Assembly (NCBI GenBank): GCA_009785855.1
Contig: WQUG01000027.1
Span: 1-14,883, forward strand
Direction of reading: 5' to 3'
From: Actinomycetes bacterium
GTDB lineage: Bacteria > Actinomycetota > Coriobacteriia > WRKU01 > WQUG01
DNA length: 14,883 nucleotides
Part shown: in pieces, positions 14,640-14,883 of the stretch
Numbering within the stretch: the stretch's first letter is position 1
How the letters are laid out: each line of letters opens with the position of its first letter
Made by a program: the position numbers and the translations under genes
The notes under the pieces: generated by a model
What the model was told of the DNA's origin: nothing
Database searches by the model: none
The model's input: the letters and a program-made list of their open reading frames with translations, nothing else

Positions 14640-14668
14640 GTAGTGCTGACCTCAGTGAGCACGACTAC
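14640..14668 (+). other. Inverted repeat in the dnaK leader
   Basis: GTGCT (14643-14647) pairs with AGCAC (14658-14662). GTA (14640-14642) pairs with TAC (14666-14668) across a 3-base bulge, around a 10-base loop. It may be an RNA leader hairpin or a second protein site. It is not a CIRCE element, whose half-sites are AGCACTC and GAGTGCT in that order. Confidence 0.4.
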
Positions 14669-14690
14669 ACAGAAGAAGGAGTACATCATC

Positions 14691-14883
14691 ATGAGTAAAG
14701 TATTGGGAATAGACCTCGGCACCACCAACAGCGCGATGGCGCTGATCGAAGGTGGGGAGCCGGCGATCGTCATCAACGTGGAAGGCGACCGCACCACGCC
14801 GTCAGTCGTGGCGTTTCGTAAAGAAGGCGAGCGTCTGGTCGGCAAGCCCGCCAAGAACCAGGCGGTGACCAACCCGGAGAACA
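14691..14883 (+). CDS. dnaK: Chaperone DnaK (Hsp70), 5' part only
   Basis: ATP-dependent cytoplasmic chaperone. The first 64 codons are present before the window ends. Seen: the Hsp70 phosphate-1 loop GIDLGTTNSAM (residues 6-16) and the block GDRTTPSVVAF, both diagnostic of DnaK. AAGGAG (14676-14681) lies 9 bases before the ATG. It has its own promoter with a HAIR-like operator, so it is likely heat-inducible and the first gene of a dnaK-grpE-dnaJ-hspR-type operon; the later genes are outside the window. Confidence 0.97.
   Translation, partial: MSKVLGIDLGTTNSAMALIEGGEPAIVINVEGDRTTPSVVAFRKEGERLVGKPAKNQAVTNPEN

Noticed and set aside
14640..14668. CIRCE element (HrcA operator) upstream of dnaK
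   Set aside because: The inverted repeat runs GTGCT...AGCAC, the opposite order to CIRCE (TTAGCACTC-N9-GAGTGCTAA), and spacing and flanks do not fit. The HAIR-like site is a better operator candidate.

Overview
The window is GC-rich chromosomal DNA holding housekeeping genes of an actinobacterium-like organism. The evidence is an actinobacterial-type RpoB and RpoC (coiled-coil insertion near the beta' N-terminus), a dnaK promoter with a HAIR-like (HspR-type) operator, TAnnnT -10 boxes, and the pairing of a DUF6049-like envelope protein gene with trxB-trxA. RpoB and RpoC differ from those of classical Actinomycetes at many normally conserved sites. A deep-branching class such as Coriobacteriia is my best guess, but this is inference only.

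Layout. (1) 1-105: promoter and ribosome binding site of rpoB. (2) 106-8430: rpoB and rpoC, a tight operon ended by a strong hairpin terminator. No rpsL-rpsG-fusA cluster follows. (3) 8431-9854, minus strand: an SDR-family nucleotide-sugar epimerase gene and, after it, an unrecognised small gene. The small gene meets rpoC tail to tail with no gap. (4) 9855-9933: a short divergent promoter region with a perfect 10-bp palindrome. (5) 9934-14539, plus strand: a compact gene train. It encodes a secreted, C-terminally membrane-anchored DUF6049-like protein, a PIN nuclease-like domain fused to one membrane helix and TPR repeats, thioredoxin reductase, thioredoxin, and an 82-residue Cys/His-containing small protein. 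(6) 14540-14883: a well-formed heat-shock promoter and the first 64 codons of dnaK.

Most interesting points. First, RpoC carries an extra C-terminal tail of about 185 residues that ends in a helix-hairpin-helix domain closely resembling the alpha-subunit CTD. Second, the RNA polymerase active centre has unusual substitutions in the bridge helix (including Ala to Glu at the E. coli 791 position) and in beta fork loop 2. Both regions line the streptolydigin pocket. Third, the PIN-TM-TPR protein has PhoH-type PIN motifs but no PhoH ATPase. It is translationally coupled to the envelope protein and sits where murJ and sigM lie in the equivalent mycobacterial locus. Fourth, a HAIR-like operator overlaps the dnaK -35 box.

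How the genes fit together: rpoBC supplies the transcription machinery. The epimerase probably feeds surface polysaccharide synthesis. The 9934-14539 train combines envelope proteins with the cytoplasmic thioredoxin system and leads into the chaperone operon, so this half of the window has a stress and envelope maintenance theme.
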